From the NCBI RefSeq assembly GCF_001280065.1, contig NZ_LGEA01000099.1:121928-185927 (forward strand): a stretch of 64,000 bases of DNA, read 5' to 3'. Every line of letters begins with the position of its first letter. Position 1 is the stretch's first letter. The notes beneath the pieces were generated by a model. The model saw only the letters and a list, made by a program, of their open reading frames with translations, was not told the origin of the DNA and ran no database searches. Positions 15,157 through 24,136 of this stretch are shown piece by piece. The stretch comes from Streptomyces sp. NRRL B-1140 (GTDB taxonomy: Bacteria; Actinomycetota; Actinomycetes; Streptomycetales; Streptomycetaceae). The position numbers and the translations under genes are program-made.

Positions 15157-15933
15157 ATGGGACTTCTCGACGACAAGGTCGTCCTGGTCAACGGGGGCAG
15201 CCAGGGGGTCGGCGCGGCCATCGCCCGGGCCGCGGTCCGCGAGGGGGCGGTCGTGGCCGTCACCGGGCGGCGCCCTGAGCCCGGCGAGGCGCTGGTGGAG
15301 GAGCTGACCGCCGCGGGCGGCAAGGCCCTGTACGTCCGGGCCGACCTGTCGGACGCCGCGCAGGCAAAGGACGCCGTGGCCCGGGTCGTCCAGACGTACG
15401 GCCGGGTGGACTGCCTCGTGAACTCCGCCGGCCTGACGTCCCGGGGGACGCTGCTGGACACCACGCCCGAGCTGTTCGACCAGCACATCGGGGTCAACCT
15501 CAAGGGCCCGTTCTTCGCGATGCAGGCGGCGGTGGCGGACATGGTGGGGCGTGAGACACCCGGCACGATCGTCAACATCATCACGTCGTCGGCGCACGGC
15601 GGGCAGCCGTTCCTCGCGCCCTATGTCGCCGCCAAGGCGGGGCTGATCGGCCTGACCCGCAACGCCGCGCACGCACACCGGTGGGACCGGGTGCGGATCA
15701 ACGGCCTCAACATCGGCTGGACGGCGACCGAAGGCGAGGACGCCACGCAGAAGACCTTCCACGGGGCCGGGGACGACTGGCGCGACGAGGCTGCCGCGAA
15801 GCTGCCCATGGGAAAGCTCGGCCAGCCCGACGAGATCGCCGACTTCGTGGTCTTCCTGCTGTCGGACCGGTCCGGGGTGGTCACCGGGTCGGTCATCGAC
15901 TGGGATCAGAACGTCCTGGGCGGACTCGACTAG
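15157..15933 (+). CDS. Short-chain dehydrogenase/reductase
   Basis: This is a classical 258-residue SDR: NGGSQGVGAAIA (TGxxxGxG variant, 11-22), NSAG near 90, catalytic Ser in ITSSAHGG near 145, YVAAK (Tyr156, Lys160) and a C-terminal GSVIDWDQNVLGG. The ATG is preceded by GAGCTGAGGA and lies 8 bp after the PhyH stop, so the two are cotranscribed. Asp near residue 65 (RADLSDAAQ) follows the second strand. It probably oxidises a hydroxyl produced or exposed by the PhyH enzyme. The substrate is unknown. Confidence 0.88.
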   Translation: MGLLDDKVVLVNGGSQGVGAAIARAAVREGAVVAVTGRRPEPGEALVEELTAAGGKALYVRADLSDAAQAKDAVARVVQTYGRVDCLVNSAGLTSRGTLLDTTPELFDQHIGVNLKGPFFAMQAAVADMVGRETPGTIVNIITSSAHGGQPFLAPYVAAKAGLIGLTRNAAHAHRWDRVRINGLNIGWTATEGEDATQKTFHGAGDDWRDEAAAKLPMGKLGQPDEIADFVVFLLSDRSGVVTGSVIDWDQNVLGGLD

Positions 15934-15976
15934 AAATCCGCCGCGCTTTGTCCGTCTGTCGCGTGCGGCGCCGTCG

Positions 15977-16010
15977 TGGCTGGTCGCGCAGTTCCCCGCG
16001 CCCCTGAGGG
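15977..16010. repeat. Streptomyces dispersed intergenic repeat
   Basis: The stretch beginning GGCTGGTCGCGCAGTTCCCC and continuing GCGCCCCTGAGGG matches a short sequence I recognise from intergenic regions of many Streptomyces genomes. This copy lies between the SDR and iolG. I see no second copy in the window. Confidence 0.55.
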
Positions 16011-16035
16011 CGTGCACCACACCAAGGAGCAATTC

Positions 16036-17040
16036 ATGCGTATCGGAATCCTCGGCCTCGGCCGTATCGGCGCCTTCCACGCCGAGACCCTCTCCGGACT
16101 CGACGCCGTCGACTCCCTCGTCCTGACCGACCCGTTCGCGGACGCCGCCAAGGCCGCCGCCGAGCGGTTCGGGGCCGAGGTCGTGGACTCGCCGGAGGCG
16201 CTGCTGGCCGCCGGTGTGGACGGCATCGTCGTCGCCGCCGCCACGGACGCCCACCCGGCGCTGATCCTGGCCGGTGTCGAGGCCGGTGTCCCCGTCTTCT
16301 GCGAGAAGCCCGTCGCCAGGACCATGGCCGAGGGGGTCGAGGTGCTCAAGGCCGTGGCCGGCCGGGACGTGCCGATCCAGATCGGTTACAACCGCCGTTT
16401 CGACACCGGGTTCGTCAACGCCCGCGCGGCCGTGCAGAGCGGTGAGCTGGGCACGCTGCACACGGTCCGCTCGACCACGCTGGACCCGGCGCCCCCGCCG
16501 GCCGGGTACATCGCCGCCTCCGGGGGCATCTTCCGCGACTGCTCGGTGCACGACTTCGACATCATCCGCTGGGTGACGGGCCGTGAGGTGCGGGAGGTGT
16601 ACGCCGTCGGCGGCAACCGGGGCGCCGAGTACATCAAGCAGGCCGGTGACGCCGACACCACCGGCGCGATCCTCACCCTCGACGACGGCACGATCGCGGT
16701 GGTCTCCAACTCCCGTCACAACGGCCGGGGTTACGACGTCCGTATGGAGATCCACGGCTTCGACGACTCCATCGCGGTCGGCTTGGAGGACAAGCTGCCG
16801 CTGCGCTCGGTCGAGCCGGGCGTGACCTTCCCGGCGGGCACGCCGCACGACTTCTTCATGGACCGCTTCACCGAGGCCTACCGCGCCGAACTGACCGCGT
16901 TCACCGAGGTCGTGGCCGGCACCCGCCCCTCGCCCTGCACGATCGAGGACGCCCTGGAGGCGGGCTGGATCGCCGACGCGTGCACGCTGTCGCTGCACGA
17001 GCACCGGCCGGTGACGATCGAGGAGGTGCGGGCGGTCTGA
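16036..17040 (+). CDS. iolG: Inositol 2-dehydrogenase
   Basis: The 334-residue protein has the IolG layout: MRIGILGLGRIGAFHAETL Rossmann fold, FCEKPVAR near 88-95, YNRRFD near 118 and HDFDIIRW near 172-179 bearing the catalytic Asp and His of Gfo/Idh/MocA inositol dehydrogenases. It oxidises myo-inositol to 2-keto-myo-inositol with NAD. The ATG at 16036 follows AAGGAG. A 102-bp spacer with a dispersed repeat separates it from the SDR, so it may be transcribed with PhyH-SDR or from its own promoter. Of the three Gfo/Idh/MocA genes in the window, this best matches true IolG. Confidence 0.85.
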   Translation: MRIGILGLGRIGAFHAETLSGLDAVDSLVLTDPFADAAKAAAERFGAEVVDSPEALLAAGVDGIVVAAATDAHPALILAGVEAGVPVFCEKPVARTMAEGVEVLKAVAGRDVPIQIGYNRRFDTGFVNARAAVQSGELGTLHTVRSTTLDPAPPPAGYIAASGGIFRDCSVHDFDIIRWVTGREVREVYAVGGNRGAEYIKQAGDADTTGAILTLDDGTIAVVSNSRHNGRGYDVRMEIHGFDDSIAVGLEDKLPLRSVEPGVTFPAGTPHDFFMDRFTEAYRAELTAFTEVVAGTRPSPCTIEDALEAGWIADACTLSLHEHRPVTIEEVRAV

Positions 17041-17166
17041 CCCACCGTGTGCGCGGCGGGCGGGCCGGGGAACCCCGCCGCGTCATCACTGTCATGCCGC
17101 CCTGGCTCAGGCGTGGAAGCCGGCAGGCAACAGGTCCGGCCGACGCCCCCGTTCCGCGGACCCCAG

Positions 17167-17192
17167 CCGTGCGCCCCAGGCGGGACGCACGG
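17167..17192. terminator. Hairpin between convergent iolG and GPP34 genes
   Basis: CCGTGCG and CGCACGG (7 bp) enclose CCCC..GGGA, which can extend the stem. It lies just before the GPP34 stop in the 153-bp convergent gap and could end both transcripts. Confidence 0.45.
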
Positions 17193-17193
17193 T

Positions 17194-17799
17194 TCACGCA
17201 CCCCGCCAGACGTTGGCGAACGCCGCGTTCTCGACGGCCCGTCGCCGGCGGACGGCGTCCAGCTCCGTCACTGCGCCGACCACTGCGGCGAACACGGTCT
17301 GGGTGGCGCCGTGGGGCACGGCAAGGTCCTCGGGCACGTCGTCGCGCGCTCCGACGGCGGCGGCGAGTGTGGTGAGCACCGGCTCGTCGGCCGCACGGCG
17401 GTCCCTGGCGCGCTGCCGGGCGGGAGAATTGACCGGCACCGGCCCGGCGGTGCCGCGGAAGGGGAGCCAGGAGGCGCGGGGCCGTGCGACCAGTCCCTCC
17501 TCGGTCAGGACGGTCAGGTACCGCTCGGCCAGTCCGCGGCCCCTGCGCCACAGCCAGTCCTCGACCGTCTCGTAGGGCTTGTCACGCACGAGCCCGGACG
17601 CGGCCTGCTCGAGCAGAGGGTCGTCGAGGGGCGGCGTGAGGCGGGGGACGATGCGGTCGTCGTCCAGCGCCACCGCTTCGACGGCGAGGAAGTCGAAGAC
17701 CTCGGCCCCGGCCAGTCCGAGCGACAGGTCACCCTGCGTCACCGGACGGCTGGTCGTCCCGTCCAGCGCCACGATCATCAGGTCGCGTGCCGTGCCCAT
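17194..17799 (-). CDS. GPP34 (GOLPH3/VPS74-like) family protein
   Basis: The 201-residue protein starts GTARDLMIVALDGTTSRPV and has GLAGAEVFDFLA, DDPLLEQAA and LTEEGLVARP, matching the GOLPH3/VPS74 phosphoprotein fold, which is common in Streptomyces. Eukaryotic members bind phosphatidylinositol-4-phosphate at the Golgi; the bacterial role is unknown. The ATG at 17799 is chosen because GGGGAG is five bases upstream; a GTG one codon earlier is too close. It lies 68 bp downstream of the leftward transporter-dehydrogenase operon and may be read through, though a link to inositol metabolism is only suggestive. Confidence 0.75.
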   Translation of the reverse strand: MGTARDLMIVALDGTTSRPVTQGDLSLGLAGAEVFDFLAVEAVALDDDRIVPRLTPPLDDPLLEQAASGLVRDKPYETVEDWLWRRGRGLAERYLTVLTEEGLVARPRASWLPFRGTAGPVPVNSPARQRARDRRAADEPVLTTLAAAVGARDDVPEDLAVPHGATQTVFAAVVGAVTELDAVRRRRAVENAAFANVWRGA

Positions 17800-17870
17800 C
17801 ACCGCTCCCCTCTACGACACTGTTCACGCTACATGCGGCGAGAGGCCGGGGCTGCGTCCGGAAACCCTCG

Positions 17871-18890
17871 TCACGCGTACAGCGCCGGCTTCTCCGCCAG
17901 CTCGATCTCCACCCGGCCGCCGTTCTCCAGCGCCCTGACCCCCGCCTCGCACACCGCCGCCGCGGCGTAGCCGTCCCAGGTGCTCGGGCCGGTGACCTCG
18001 CCCCGGCGGGTGGCGTCGACCCAGGCCTGGATCTGCCGGTCGTAGGCCGTCTCGAAGCGTTCGGTGAAGTCCTGGGCGATGGTGCCGCCCCAGCGGCCGG
18101 CCGTGTTGGTGACCAGGGCGTGGCCGTCGCCGATGCGGGCCGTGCCGCGTTCGCAGACGACCTCGGCCTGGACCTGGTAGCCGAAGCCGCAGTTGACGAA
18201 GATCTCGACGTCGCTGAGGGCGCCGCCGCCGGTCTCGAAGACGACGAACTGGGGGTCCTGAAGAGCGTCCGGGGCGCTGGCCGAGGGGGTGGGGCGCAGT
18301 ACCGTGACGGCGGTGATCTCATGGCCCAGCAGCCAGCGGGTCGCGTCGGCCTCGTGGGCGACGGAGTCGCTGATCAGCATGGAGCTGGTGAAGAAGGGCG
18401 GGCTGGCGGCGTTGCGGTGCCGGTTGTGCACCATGAGCGGGCGGCCCAGCCGGCCCGTGGCCAGCAGCGCCTTCAGCTGCGCGTACTCGGGGTCGTAGCG
18501 GCGCATGAAGCCGACCTGGACCCGGCGGTGGCCGAGGCGCAGTTCGGCGTCGAGGACGCGCAGGGCGGAGGCCGCGTCGGGGGTGAGCGGCTTCTCGCAC
18601 AGGACGGGCAGATCGTGCTCGAAGGCGGCGAGGAGGGTGGCTTCGTGGGCCGGGCCGGGAGAGGCGATCAGGACGGCGTCGACGCCGGGCACGGCCATCG
18701 CGGCGGCCGGGTCGGTGTGGGCGGTGCAGCCGTCGACACGGGCGGCGACGGCCTTCGCGCGCTCCGCGTCGACGTCCACCACGGCGGCCACCCGTGCTCC
18801 GCTGGTGACGTCGTGGATGCGGCGCACGTGGTCGGCGCCCATCCTTCCGGTACCGATGACCGCGATTCCCAGCGGGGCACGCTCCGTCAT
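17871..18890 (-). CDS. Gfo/Idh/MocA-family dehydrogenase of the inositol importer operon
   Basis: This 339-residue protein has a Rossmann start ([20 protein letters not shown]), LCEKPLT near 99-105, [11 protein letters not shown] near 126 and [14 protein letters not shown], as in inositol 2-dehydrogenases. It closes a five-gene leftward operon: binding protein, permease, ATPase, IolE-like, this gene, with an 18-bp gap to the gene before. It probably handles a transported cyclitol such as myo-, scyllo- or D-chiro-inositol. I leave the symbol blank because the gene at 16036 is an equal or better claimant for iolG. Confidence 0.87.
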   Translation of the reverse strand: MTERAPLGIAVIGTGRMGADHVRRIHDVTSGARVAAVVDVDAERAKAVAARVDGCTAHTDPAAAMAVPGVDAVLIASPGPAHEATLLAAFEHDLPVLCEKPLTPDAASALRVLDAELRLGHRRVQVGFMRRYDPEYAQLKALLATGRLGRPLMVHNRHRNAASPPFFTSSMLISDSVAHEADATRWLLGHEITAVTVLRPTPSASAPDALQDPQFVVFETGGGALSDVEIFVNCGFGYQVQAEVVCERGTARIGDGHALVTNTAGRWGGTIAQDFTERFETAYDRQIQAWVDATRRGEVTGPSTWDGYAAAAVCEAGVRALENGGRVEIELAEKPALYA

Positions 18891-18908
18891 GGCCGTCCTC
18901 TCGGATCG

Positions 18909-19811
18909 TCAGGCGCCGCAGGACCTCAGGAACTTGCGGGTTCGCACCGCGATCGGCAGCGGCTTGTCCGGCTCGCAGGGATACATGTCCTGCTCGACGA
19001 TGGCGAACAGGTCCACGCCGAGTTTCTGTGCGGCCGTGAGGACCGGACCCAGCTCGGGGACGCCCGCGGGCGGTTCGCACATCACACCGCGGGCCACCGC
19101 GGGGCCGAACGGCATTTCGTTCTTCACGACCTCGGCGAGGATCTCCGGGTCGACCTGCTTGAGGTGCAGGTAGCCGATGCGCTCGCCGTACGTCTCGATC
19201 AGCTTGACGCTGTCGCCGCCGCAGTAGGCGTAGTGCCCGGTGTCCAGGCACAGGTTGACGTGGTCGGAGTCGGTCGAGTCGAGGAACCGCTCGACGTGCT
19301 CCTCGGTGTCGATGTGGGTGTCGGCGTGCGGGTGGACGACGATGTCCAGGCCGTAACGGTCCTTCACCTCGCGGCCGAGGCGCTCCATGCCGGTGGTGAG
19401 GTTGCGCCACTGCTCGGTGGTGAGCTCCGGCGCCTCCAGGATCTCGGCGGTCTTGTCGTCGCGCCAGAAGGACGGGATGACGACGAGGTGCTTGGCGTCC
19501 ATGGCCTGGGTGAGCGCGGCGACGTTGCTGACCTGCTCCCAGGTGGAGTCCCACTCGGCGGGGCCGCGGTGCAGGCCGCAGAAGATGGTGCCGGCGGACA
19601 CCTGGAGGTTCCGCTTGGTCACCTCGTCGGTGAGCCGGGCCGGATCGGTGGGCAGGTAGCCGTACGGGCCGAGTTCGATCCAGGAGTAGCCGGCCTCGGC
19701 GACCTCGTCGAGGAAGCGTTCCCAGGGCACCTGCCGGGGGTCGTCGGGGAACCAGACGCCCCAGGAGTCGGGGGCGGAGCCGACCCGGATGCGGTCGAGC
19801 GCGAGGGCCAT
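18909..19811 (-). CDS. iolE: IolE-like sugar phosphate isomerase/epimerase (TIM barrel)
   Basis: The 300-residue protein belongs to the xylose-isomerase-like TIM barrel family and has IolE/MocC features: VGSAPDSWGVW at the start, then metal-site strands DIVVHPHADTHID, VNLCLDTGHYAYCG and GYLHLKQVD. IolE dehydrates 2-keto-myo-inositol to 3D-trihydroxycyclohexane-1,2-dione using divalent metal. No other IolE candidate is present, so this completes the pathway. It follows the ATPase gene by one base (19811 against 19813), implying coupled translation. An epimerase role is the main alternative. Confidence 0.75.
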   Translation of the reverse strand: MALALDRIRVGSAPDSWGVWFPDDPRQVPWERFLDEVAEAGYSWIELGPYGYLPTDPARLTDEVTKRNLQVSAGTIFCGLHRGPAEWDSTWEQVSNVAALTQAMDAKHLVVIPSFWRDDKTAEILEAPELTTEQWRNLTTGMERLGREVKDRYGLDIVVHPHADTHIDTEEHVERFLDSTDSDHVNLCLDTGHYAYCGGDSVKLIETYGERIGYLHLKQVDPEILAEVVKNEMPFGPAVARGVMCEPPAGVPELGPVLTAAQKLGVDLFAIVEQDMYPCEPDKPLPIAVRTRKFLRSCGA

Positions 19812-19812
19812 G

Positions 19813-20724
19813 TCAGGACTTTCCTTCCGAAGAGGAGGCTACGGGGGCGGTGAGGTCTCCCTCTTCGGGGAGCTCGTCGACGTCGACGCCGTGGACCTGC
19901 GACAACTCGTGCTTGAGCGAGGCCAGTTCGGCGCCGCCGGCCATGTGGTTGGTCAGTTCCTCGAGGGAGACGTCGCTGCGGGAGGCGGACAGTTCCAGGG
20001 TCCCGAGGCGCAGCACGCTGAAGTGGTCGCCGACCATGTAGGCGTGGTGCGGGTTGTGGGTGATGAAGATGACGCCCAGGCCTTTTTCGCGGGCGGCGGC
20101 GATGTACTTCAGCACCACACCGGACTGCTTGACGCCGAGGGCGGCGGTCGGCTCGTCCAGGATGAGCACGCGGGCGCCGAAGTAGACGGCGCGGGCGATG
20201 GCGACGCACTGGCGCTGGCCGCCGGAGAGCGTGCCGATGGGCTGCTCCAGGTCGTCCAGGACGATGCCCATGTTGCGCAGCTCTTCGTCCGCGGTCTTCT
20301 TCATCCGCTCGATGTCGAGACGGCGCAGCGGCCAGGGGCCCTTGGTCATCTCGGAGCCGAGGAAGAAGTTGCGCCACACCGGCATCAGCGGGACGACCGC
20401 GAGGTCCTGGTAGACCGTGGCGATGCCCTTGTCGAGGGCCTCGCGCGGGGTGGTGAAGCGCACCGGTTCGCCGTCGACGAGGAACTCGCCCTCGGTGTGC
20501 TGGTGCAGCCCTGAGATGATCTTGATGAGGGTGGACTTGCCGGCGCCGTTGTCGCCGAGGACGCAGGTCACCTTGCCGGGGTGGACCTCGAGGCTCACGC
20601 CGTGCAGGGCGCGGACGTTGCCGTAGGACTTGCCGGCGCCGCGGAGCTCGACGAGGGGACGCTCGCCTGCGGGCGGGGTGTCCTTCAGGACGGCACCGTG
20701 GGTGCCCGTTTCTTCGCTGGTCAT
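19813..20724 (-). CDS. Sugar/inositol ABC transporter ATP-binding protein, single-NBD type
   Basis: The protein has Walker A (GDNGAGKST, 57-65), signature LSGGQRQ near 164, Walker [12 protein letters not shown] near 187 and the switch His in FITHNPHH. Sequence and neighbours place it in the CUT2 family. At 303 residues it has one nucleotide-binding domain, not the fused pair of about 500 residues in RbsA/XylG, so it must form a homodimer, like the fructose FrcA type. GGAGGTG precedes the ATG at 20724. A charged C-terminal extension of about 50 residues is Glu/Asp/Ser-rich. Confidence 0.88.
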   Translation of the reverse strand: MTSEETGTHGAVLKDTPPAGERPLVELRGAGKSYGNVRALHGVSLEVHPGKVTCVLGDNGAGKSTLIKIISGLHQHTEGEFLVDGEPVRFTTPREALDKGIATVYQDLAVVPLMPVWRNFFLGSEMTKGPWPLRRLDIERMKKTADEELRNMGIVLDDLEQPIGTLSGGQRQCVAIARAVYFGARVLILDEPTAALGVKQSGVVLKYIAAAREKGLGVIFITHNPHHAYMVGDHFSVLRLGTLELSASRSDVSLEELTNHMAGGAELASLKHELSQVHGVDVDELPEEGDLTAPVASSSEGKS

Positions 20725-20729
20725 CGCGG

Positions 20730-21806
20730 TCACCTCCGGGTCGCCGTGCGCTGGACCCACAGATTGATGAGGACGGCGCCGAGGAGCATGACGCCGAGGA
20801 AGGCCTTGAACCAGTCGGGGTTCCAGCCGGCGTAGACGATGCCCTGCTGCACCATGCCGAACATGAAGGCGCCGAAGACCGTGCCGATCGCGGAGCCGTA
20901 GCCACCGGTGAGCAGACAGCCGCCGATGACGGCAGCGGCGATGTAGATGAGCTCCTGGCCCACCCCCTCGCCGGACTGCACGGTGTTGAAGGAGAACAGC
21001 TGGTGCATGCCGACGAACCAGGCGCCGAAGCCGACCAGCATGAACAGTGAGATCTTGGTGAAGGTCACGGGGACGCCGACGGCCCGGGCGGAGTGCTTGT
21101 TGCCGCCGACGGCGAAGATCCAGTTGCCGTACTTGGTGCGCAGCAGCACCCAGGTGGCCAGGGCCGCGAAGACCAGCCACCACACCACGGTGATCTTGAC
21201 GTTGACCCCGCCGACCTCGAACGTCGAGGCGAAGAGCTTCTGCGCCTGGGTGAAGCCGTCCATGTCGCTGATGTCGTCGGTGGCGACGTTGCCCGTGACC
21301 AGCTTGGTGATCGCGAGATTCACACCTTGGAGGATGAGGAAGGTGCCCAAGGTGACCAGGAAGCTCGGCAAGCCGGTCTTGACCAGCAGCCAGCCGTTGA
21401 AGGCGCCGATCGCGAGCGACACGAGCAGGGCGACGATCACGCCGACCCAGACGTTCAGGGTCAGCTGGTAGCTGAGCATCGACGCGGTCAGCGCCGAGGT
21501 GACCACGGCGACACCCGCGGAGAGGTCGAACTCGCCGCCGATCATCAGCAGGGCCACGGGCAGCGCCATGATGCCGATGGTCGACGACGAGTACAGGATG
21601 TTGGCCATCGAGCTGCCGTCGCGCACCGGCGGTGCCGCGAACAGGAAGAACACGAGCACGGCGACGGCGCCGAGGAACACGCCGACCTCGGGCCGGGCGA
21701 GCAGCCGCAGCGCCAGCGGGCGCTGCCGGGTGCGGCCGTCGGTCTCCTTCTGGCCGGGGGCCGGCGGTGTGTCCACCGCCGGCTCAGCCTGCTGGGTCAT
21801 GCTCAT
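20730..21806 (-). CDS. CUT2-family ABC transporter permease
   Basis: About ten hydrophobic helices follow a polar 30-residue N-terminus. The motifs [20 protein letters not shown] and [21 protein letters not shown] are signature regions of RbsC/XylH-type permeases, and [20 protein letters not shown] matches the late GGxxLxGGxGS segment. The ATG at 21806 overlaps the binding-protein stop (ATGA), which favours it over the GTG one codon earlier. It forms the channel of the importer with the ATPase at 19813 and the lipoprotein at 21806. Confidence 0.9.
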   Translation of the reverse strand: MSMTQQAEPAVDTPPAPGQKETDGRTRQRPLALRLLARPEVGVFLGAVAVLVFFLFAAPPVRDGSSMANILYSSSTIGIMALPVALLMIGGEFDLSAGVAVVTSALTASMLSYQLTLNVWVGVIVALLVSLAIGAFNGWLLVKTGLPSFLVTLGTFLILQGVNLAITKLVTGNVATDDISDMDGFTQAQKLFASTFEVGGVNVKITVVWWLVFAALATWVLLRTKYGNWIFAVGGNKHSARAVGVPVTFTKISLFMLVGFGAWFVGMHQLFSFNTVQSGEGVGQELIYIAAAVIGGCLLTGGYGSAIGTVFGAFMFGMVQQGIVYAGWNPDWFKAFLGVMLLGAVLINLWVQRTATRR

Positions 21807-22825
21807 CACCGGGTGCCCTTCGCGGCGAACTCCCCGATCTGGTCGACGTTGGACTTGTCGACGAAGGCCGGGCCGGTCAGCACGGGCTGCTCACCGCCGC
21901 CGCTGTAGTTGCCGTTGTTCTTGTAGAGCCACAGGCCGTCGACGGCCAGGTAGCCCTGCAGGTAGGGCTGCTGGTCGACGGCGAACTGGATGTCGCCGCC
22001 CTTGATGGCCTTGATCAGGTCCTTGTTGAGGTCGAAGGTGGCGACCTTCGCCTTGCTGCCGGCGTCCGAGACCGACTGCACCGCGGTCAGCGCGAAGGGG
22101 GCGCCGAGCGTGACGACGTAGTCGATGGACGGGTCCTGCTTGAGCTTGGCCGTGATCGTCGACTTCACGGACGGCATGTCGGTGCCGTTGACGTTCTGCG
22201 GGTCGACCTTGCCGTCGAAGGTCTTCGCGACGCCGTCGCAGCGCTGGGTGAGGCCGACGTTGCCCTGCTCCTGCATGACGCACAGGACCTTCTTGGCACC
22301 GACCTCGTTGAGCTTCTTGCCGAAGGCCTCGCCCGCGACGGACTCGTCCTGGCCGAAGAACTCCAGCAGGTTGAGGTTCTTCCAGTCGCTCAGACCGGAG
22401 TTGAGGCCGACGACGGGTATGCCGGACTTCTCGGCCTTGCCTATGACGCCCTTGAGGGCGTCCGGCTTGGCGAGGGTGACGGCGATGCCGTCCACCTTCT
22501 GGTCGATCGCGTTCTGCACCAGGTTGGCCTGGTTGCCCGCGTTCGGGTCGGCGGAGTAGACGAGCTTGATGTTGTCCTTGGCGGCCGCGGCCTCGGCGCC
22601 CTTGCGGACGGTGTCCCAGAAGGTGTCGCCGGGCGCCTGGTGGGTGACGAGGGCGACGGTCATGCGGGGCGTGGTCGCCTTGCCGGCCGAGGCGCCGGCG
22701 GCGCCTTCCTCGGACTTCTTGCCTCCGGAACTGCTGGAGCAGCCGGCGAGGGTCAGGGCCGCTGCCGCGGCCACGGCGACGACGGGCGCGAACCTGCGAG
22801 AGCGGGGGTGGGAAGAGCGGTCCAT
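21806..22825 (-). CDS. Sugar/inositol-binding lipoprotein of the ABC importer
   Basis: A signal peptide with twin Arg and a lipobox (ALTLAGC, Cys29) precedes a type-I periplasmic-binding fold: VALVTHQAPGDTFWDTVRKGAEAA, VDGIAVTLAKPDALKGVI, GIPVVGLNSG and AVDQQPYLQGYLAVDGLWL, the last typical of RbsB-like proteins. It captures the substrate outside the membrane for the permease and ATPase encoded downstream. GAGGTG supports the ATG at 22825; a GTG at 22837 lies inside that binding site. The inositol assignment rests on linkage to iol genes and the mirrored promoter shared with iolC. Confidence 0.87.
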   Translation of the reverse strand: MDRSSHPRSRRFAPVVAVAAAAALTLAGCSSSSGGKKSEEGAAGASAGKATTPRMTVALVTHQAPGDTFWDTVRKGAEAAAAKDNIKLVYSADPNAGNQANLVQNAIDQKVDGIAVTLAKPDALKGVIGKAEKSGIPVVGLNSGLSDWKNLNLLEFFGQDESVAGEAFGKKLNEVGAKKVLCVMQEQGNVGLTQRCDGVAKTFDGKVDPQNVNGTDMPSVKSTITAKLKQDPSIDYVVTLGAPFALTAVQSVSDAGSKAKVATFDLNKDLIKAIKGGDIQFAVDQQPYLQGYLAVDGLWLYKNNGNYSGGGEQPVLTGPAFVDKSNVDQIGEFAAKGTR

Positions 22826-22948
22826 CTTTCCTGGCACCTCACTGTGCTACTGCGGGGGAAAGGAAGGGATCACGAAGGGATCCGTGGTCCCGGAGCCTTA
22901 CGGAGTCCGGATCATGATGCCGCAAGCGGACTGTCGTGATGCCACGGG

Positions 22949-22977
22949 ATACAAGTCCCTGCCGCGCCCGCTGTCAA
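22949..22977 (-). promoter_or_regulatory. Promoter of the importer operon
   Basis: On the minus strand TTGACA (22977-22972) is followed after 17 bp by TTGTAT (22954-22949). The start site is expected near 22942, leaving a leader of about 117 nt before the binding-protein gene. The -35 is fused to a TTTGT-N4-ACA operator half (22981-22992). Confidence 0.6.
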
Positions 22978-23036
22978 TACTTTGTTAAGACATCATTTCA
23001 CGAGCAGGTCCGAATGTAAGTACAAACTATTGACAG
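22971..23036. promoter_or_regulatory. Mirror-image operator/-35 pair between the two iol operons
   Basis: The 23 bases at 22971-22993 and the complement of 23014-23036 agree at 18 positions: CTGTCAATA, one base, TTTGT, four variable bases, ACAT. Each copy joins a TTGACA -35 box to a palindrome TGT-N4-ACA (TGTTAAGACA on the left, TGTAAGTACA on the right). The copies face away from each other across a 20-bp spacer. A regulator bound here, probably the GntR protein at 29348 or a LacI protein, would control both operons at once. The rest of the 320-bp gap shows nothing else I can name. Confidence 0.55.
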
Positions 23037-23059
23037 AGCCGCCCTCCGGGACCTACACC
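23030..23059 (+). promoter_or_regulatory. Promoter of the iolC operon
   Basis: TTGACA (23030-23035) is followed after 18 bp by TACACC (23054-23059). Transcription should start near 23066, about 80 nt before the iolC ATG. The -35 abuts the TGTAAGTACA palindrome, so binding there would block it. Confidence 0.6.
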
Positions 23060-23145
23060 TGGGGGCGGCAGGTCCCGTGGAGCCACGCCCCACCGTGTCA
23101 GGGCGCCCCAGGACCCGCATCCCCAGCTTCCCGAGGAGGTCGCGC

Positions 23146-24123
23146 ATGGCCGAGCCAGCCCAGTATTTCGATGTGATCACGATGGGCCGCATCGGGGTCG
23201 ACCTCTACCCCCTGCAGACCGGCGTCCCCTTGGAGAAAGTGGAGACGTTCGGGAAGTTCCTGGGAGGTTCCGCGGCCAATGTGGCGGTCGCCGCCGCCCG
23301 CCTCGGACGCCGTACGGCGGTGATCACGCGCACCGGCGACGACCCCTTCGGAACCTATCTGCACGAGGCACTCAAGGGCTTCGGCGTCGACGACCGCTGG
23401 GTCACCCCGGTCGGGGCCTACCCGACGCCGGTCACGTTCTGCGAGATCTTCCCGCCGGACGACTTCCCGCTGTACTTCTACCGCCGCCCCAAGGCGCCGG
23501 ACCTGGAGATCCACACCGACGAGCTGGACTTCTTCGCCGTCCGCGACGCCCGGATCTTCTGGATCACCGGCACCGGCCTGAGCGAGGAGCCGAGCCGCTC
23601 CGCGACGCTCGCCGCCCTCAAGGCACGCGACAAGTCGGGGACCACCGTCTTCGACCTCGACTGGCGCCCGATGTTCTGGCGCGACCCCGAGGAGGCCCGC
23701 CCGTACTACCGCGAGGCCCTGCGGCACGCCACGGTCGCGGTCGGCAATCTCGACGAGTGCGAGATCGCCACCGGCGTCCGGGAGCCGCAGGCCTGCGCGG
23801 ACGCGCTGCTGGAGGCGGGGGTGGAGCTGGCCGTCGTCAAGCAGGGTCCCAAGGGCGTCCTGGCCGTGCACCGCGACGGCACCCGGGCCGAGGTGCCGCC
23901 GGTCCCGGTCGAGGTGGTCAACGGCCTCGGCGCGGGCGACGCCTTCGGCGGCTCCCTCTGCCACGGTCTGCTCGCCGGCTGGGACCTGGAGCGGACCATG
24001 CGCCACGCCAACGCCGCCGGCGCCCTCGTCGCCTCCCGCCTCGCCTGCTCCTCCGCGATGCCCACCGAGGCGGAGGTCGCCGACCTCCTCGCCGGGGTGC
24101 CGTCGCCGAGCACGAGCCACTGA
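23146..24123 (+). CDS. iolC: 5-dehydro-2-deoxygluconokinase
   Basis: This 325-residue PfkB-family kinase has the first family motif GGSAANVAVAAARLG near 40-54 and the anion-hole/catalytic-base motif NGLGAGDAFGGS near 258-269 containing the catalytic Asp. ITMGRIGVDLYPLQTGVPLE is typical of IolC. It phosphorylates 2-deoxy-5-keto-D-gluconate at C6. GAGGAGG sits 7 bases before the ATG at 23146, so the 23 extra codons open upstream are not used. It is the first gene of the rightward iol operon and is transcribed from the promoter at 23030. Confidence 0.93.
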   Translation: MAEPAQYFDVITMGRIGVDLYPLQTGVPLEKVETFGKFLGGSAANVAVAAARLGRRTAVITRTGDDPFGTYLHEALKGFGVDDRWVTPVGAYPTPVTFCEIFPPDDFPLYFYRRPKAPDLEIHTDELDFFAVRDARIFWITGTGLSEEPSRSATLAALKARDKSGTTVFDLDWRPMFWRDPEEARPYYREALRHATVAVGNLDECEIATGVREPQACADALLEAGVELAVVKQGPKGVLAVHRDGTRAEVPPVPVEVVNGLGAGDAFGGSLCHGLLAGWDLERTMRHANAAGALVASRLACSSAMPTEAEVADLLAGVPSPSTSH

Positions 24124-24136
24124 AACGGAGCCTTCC

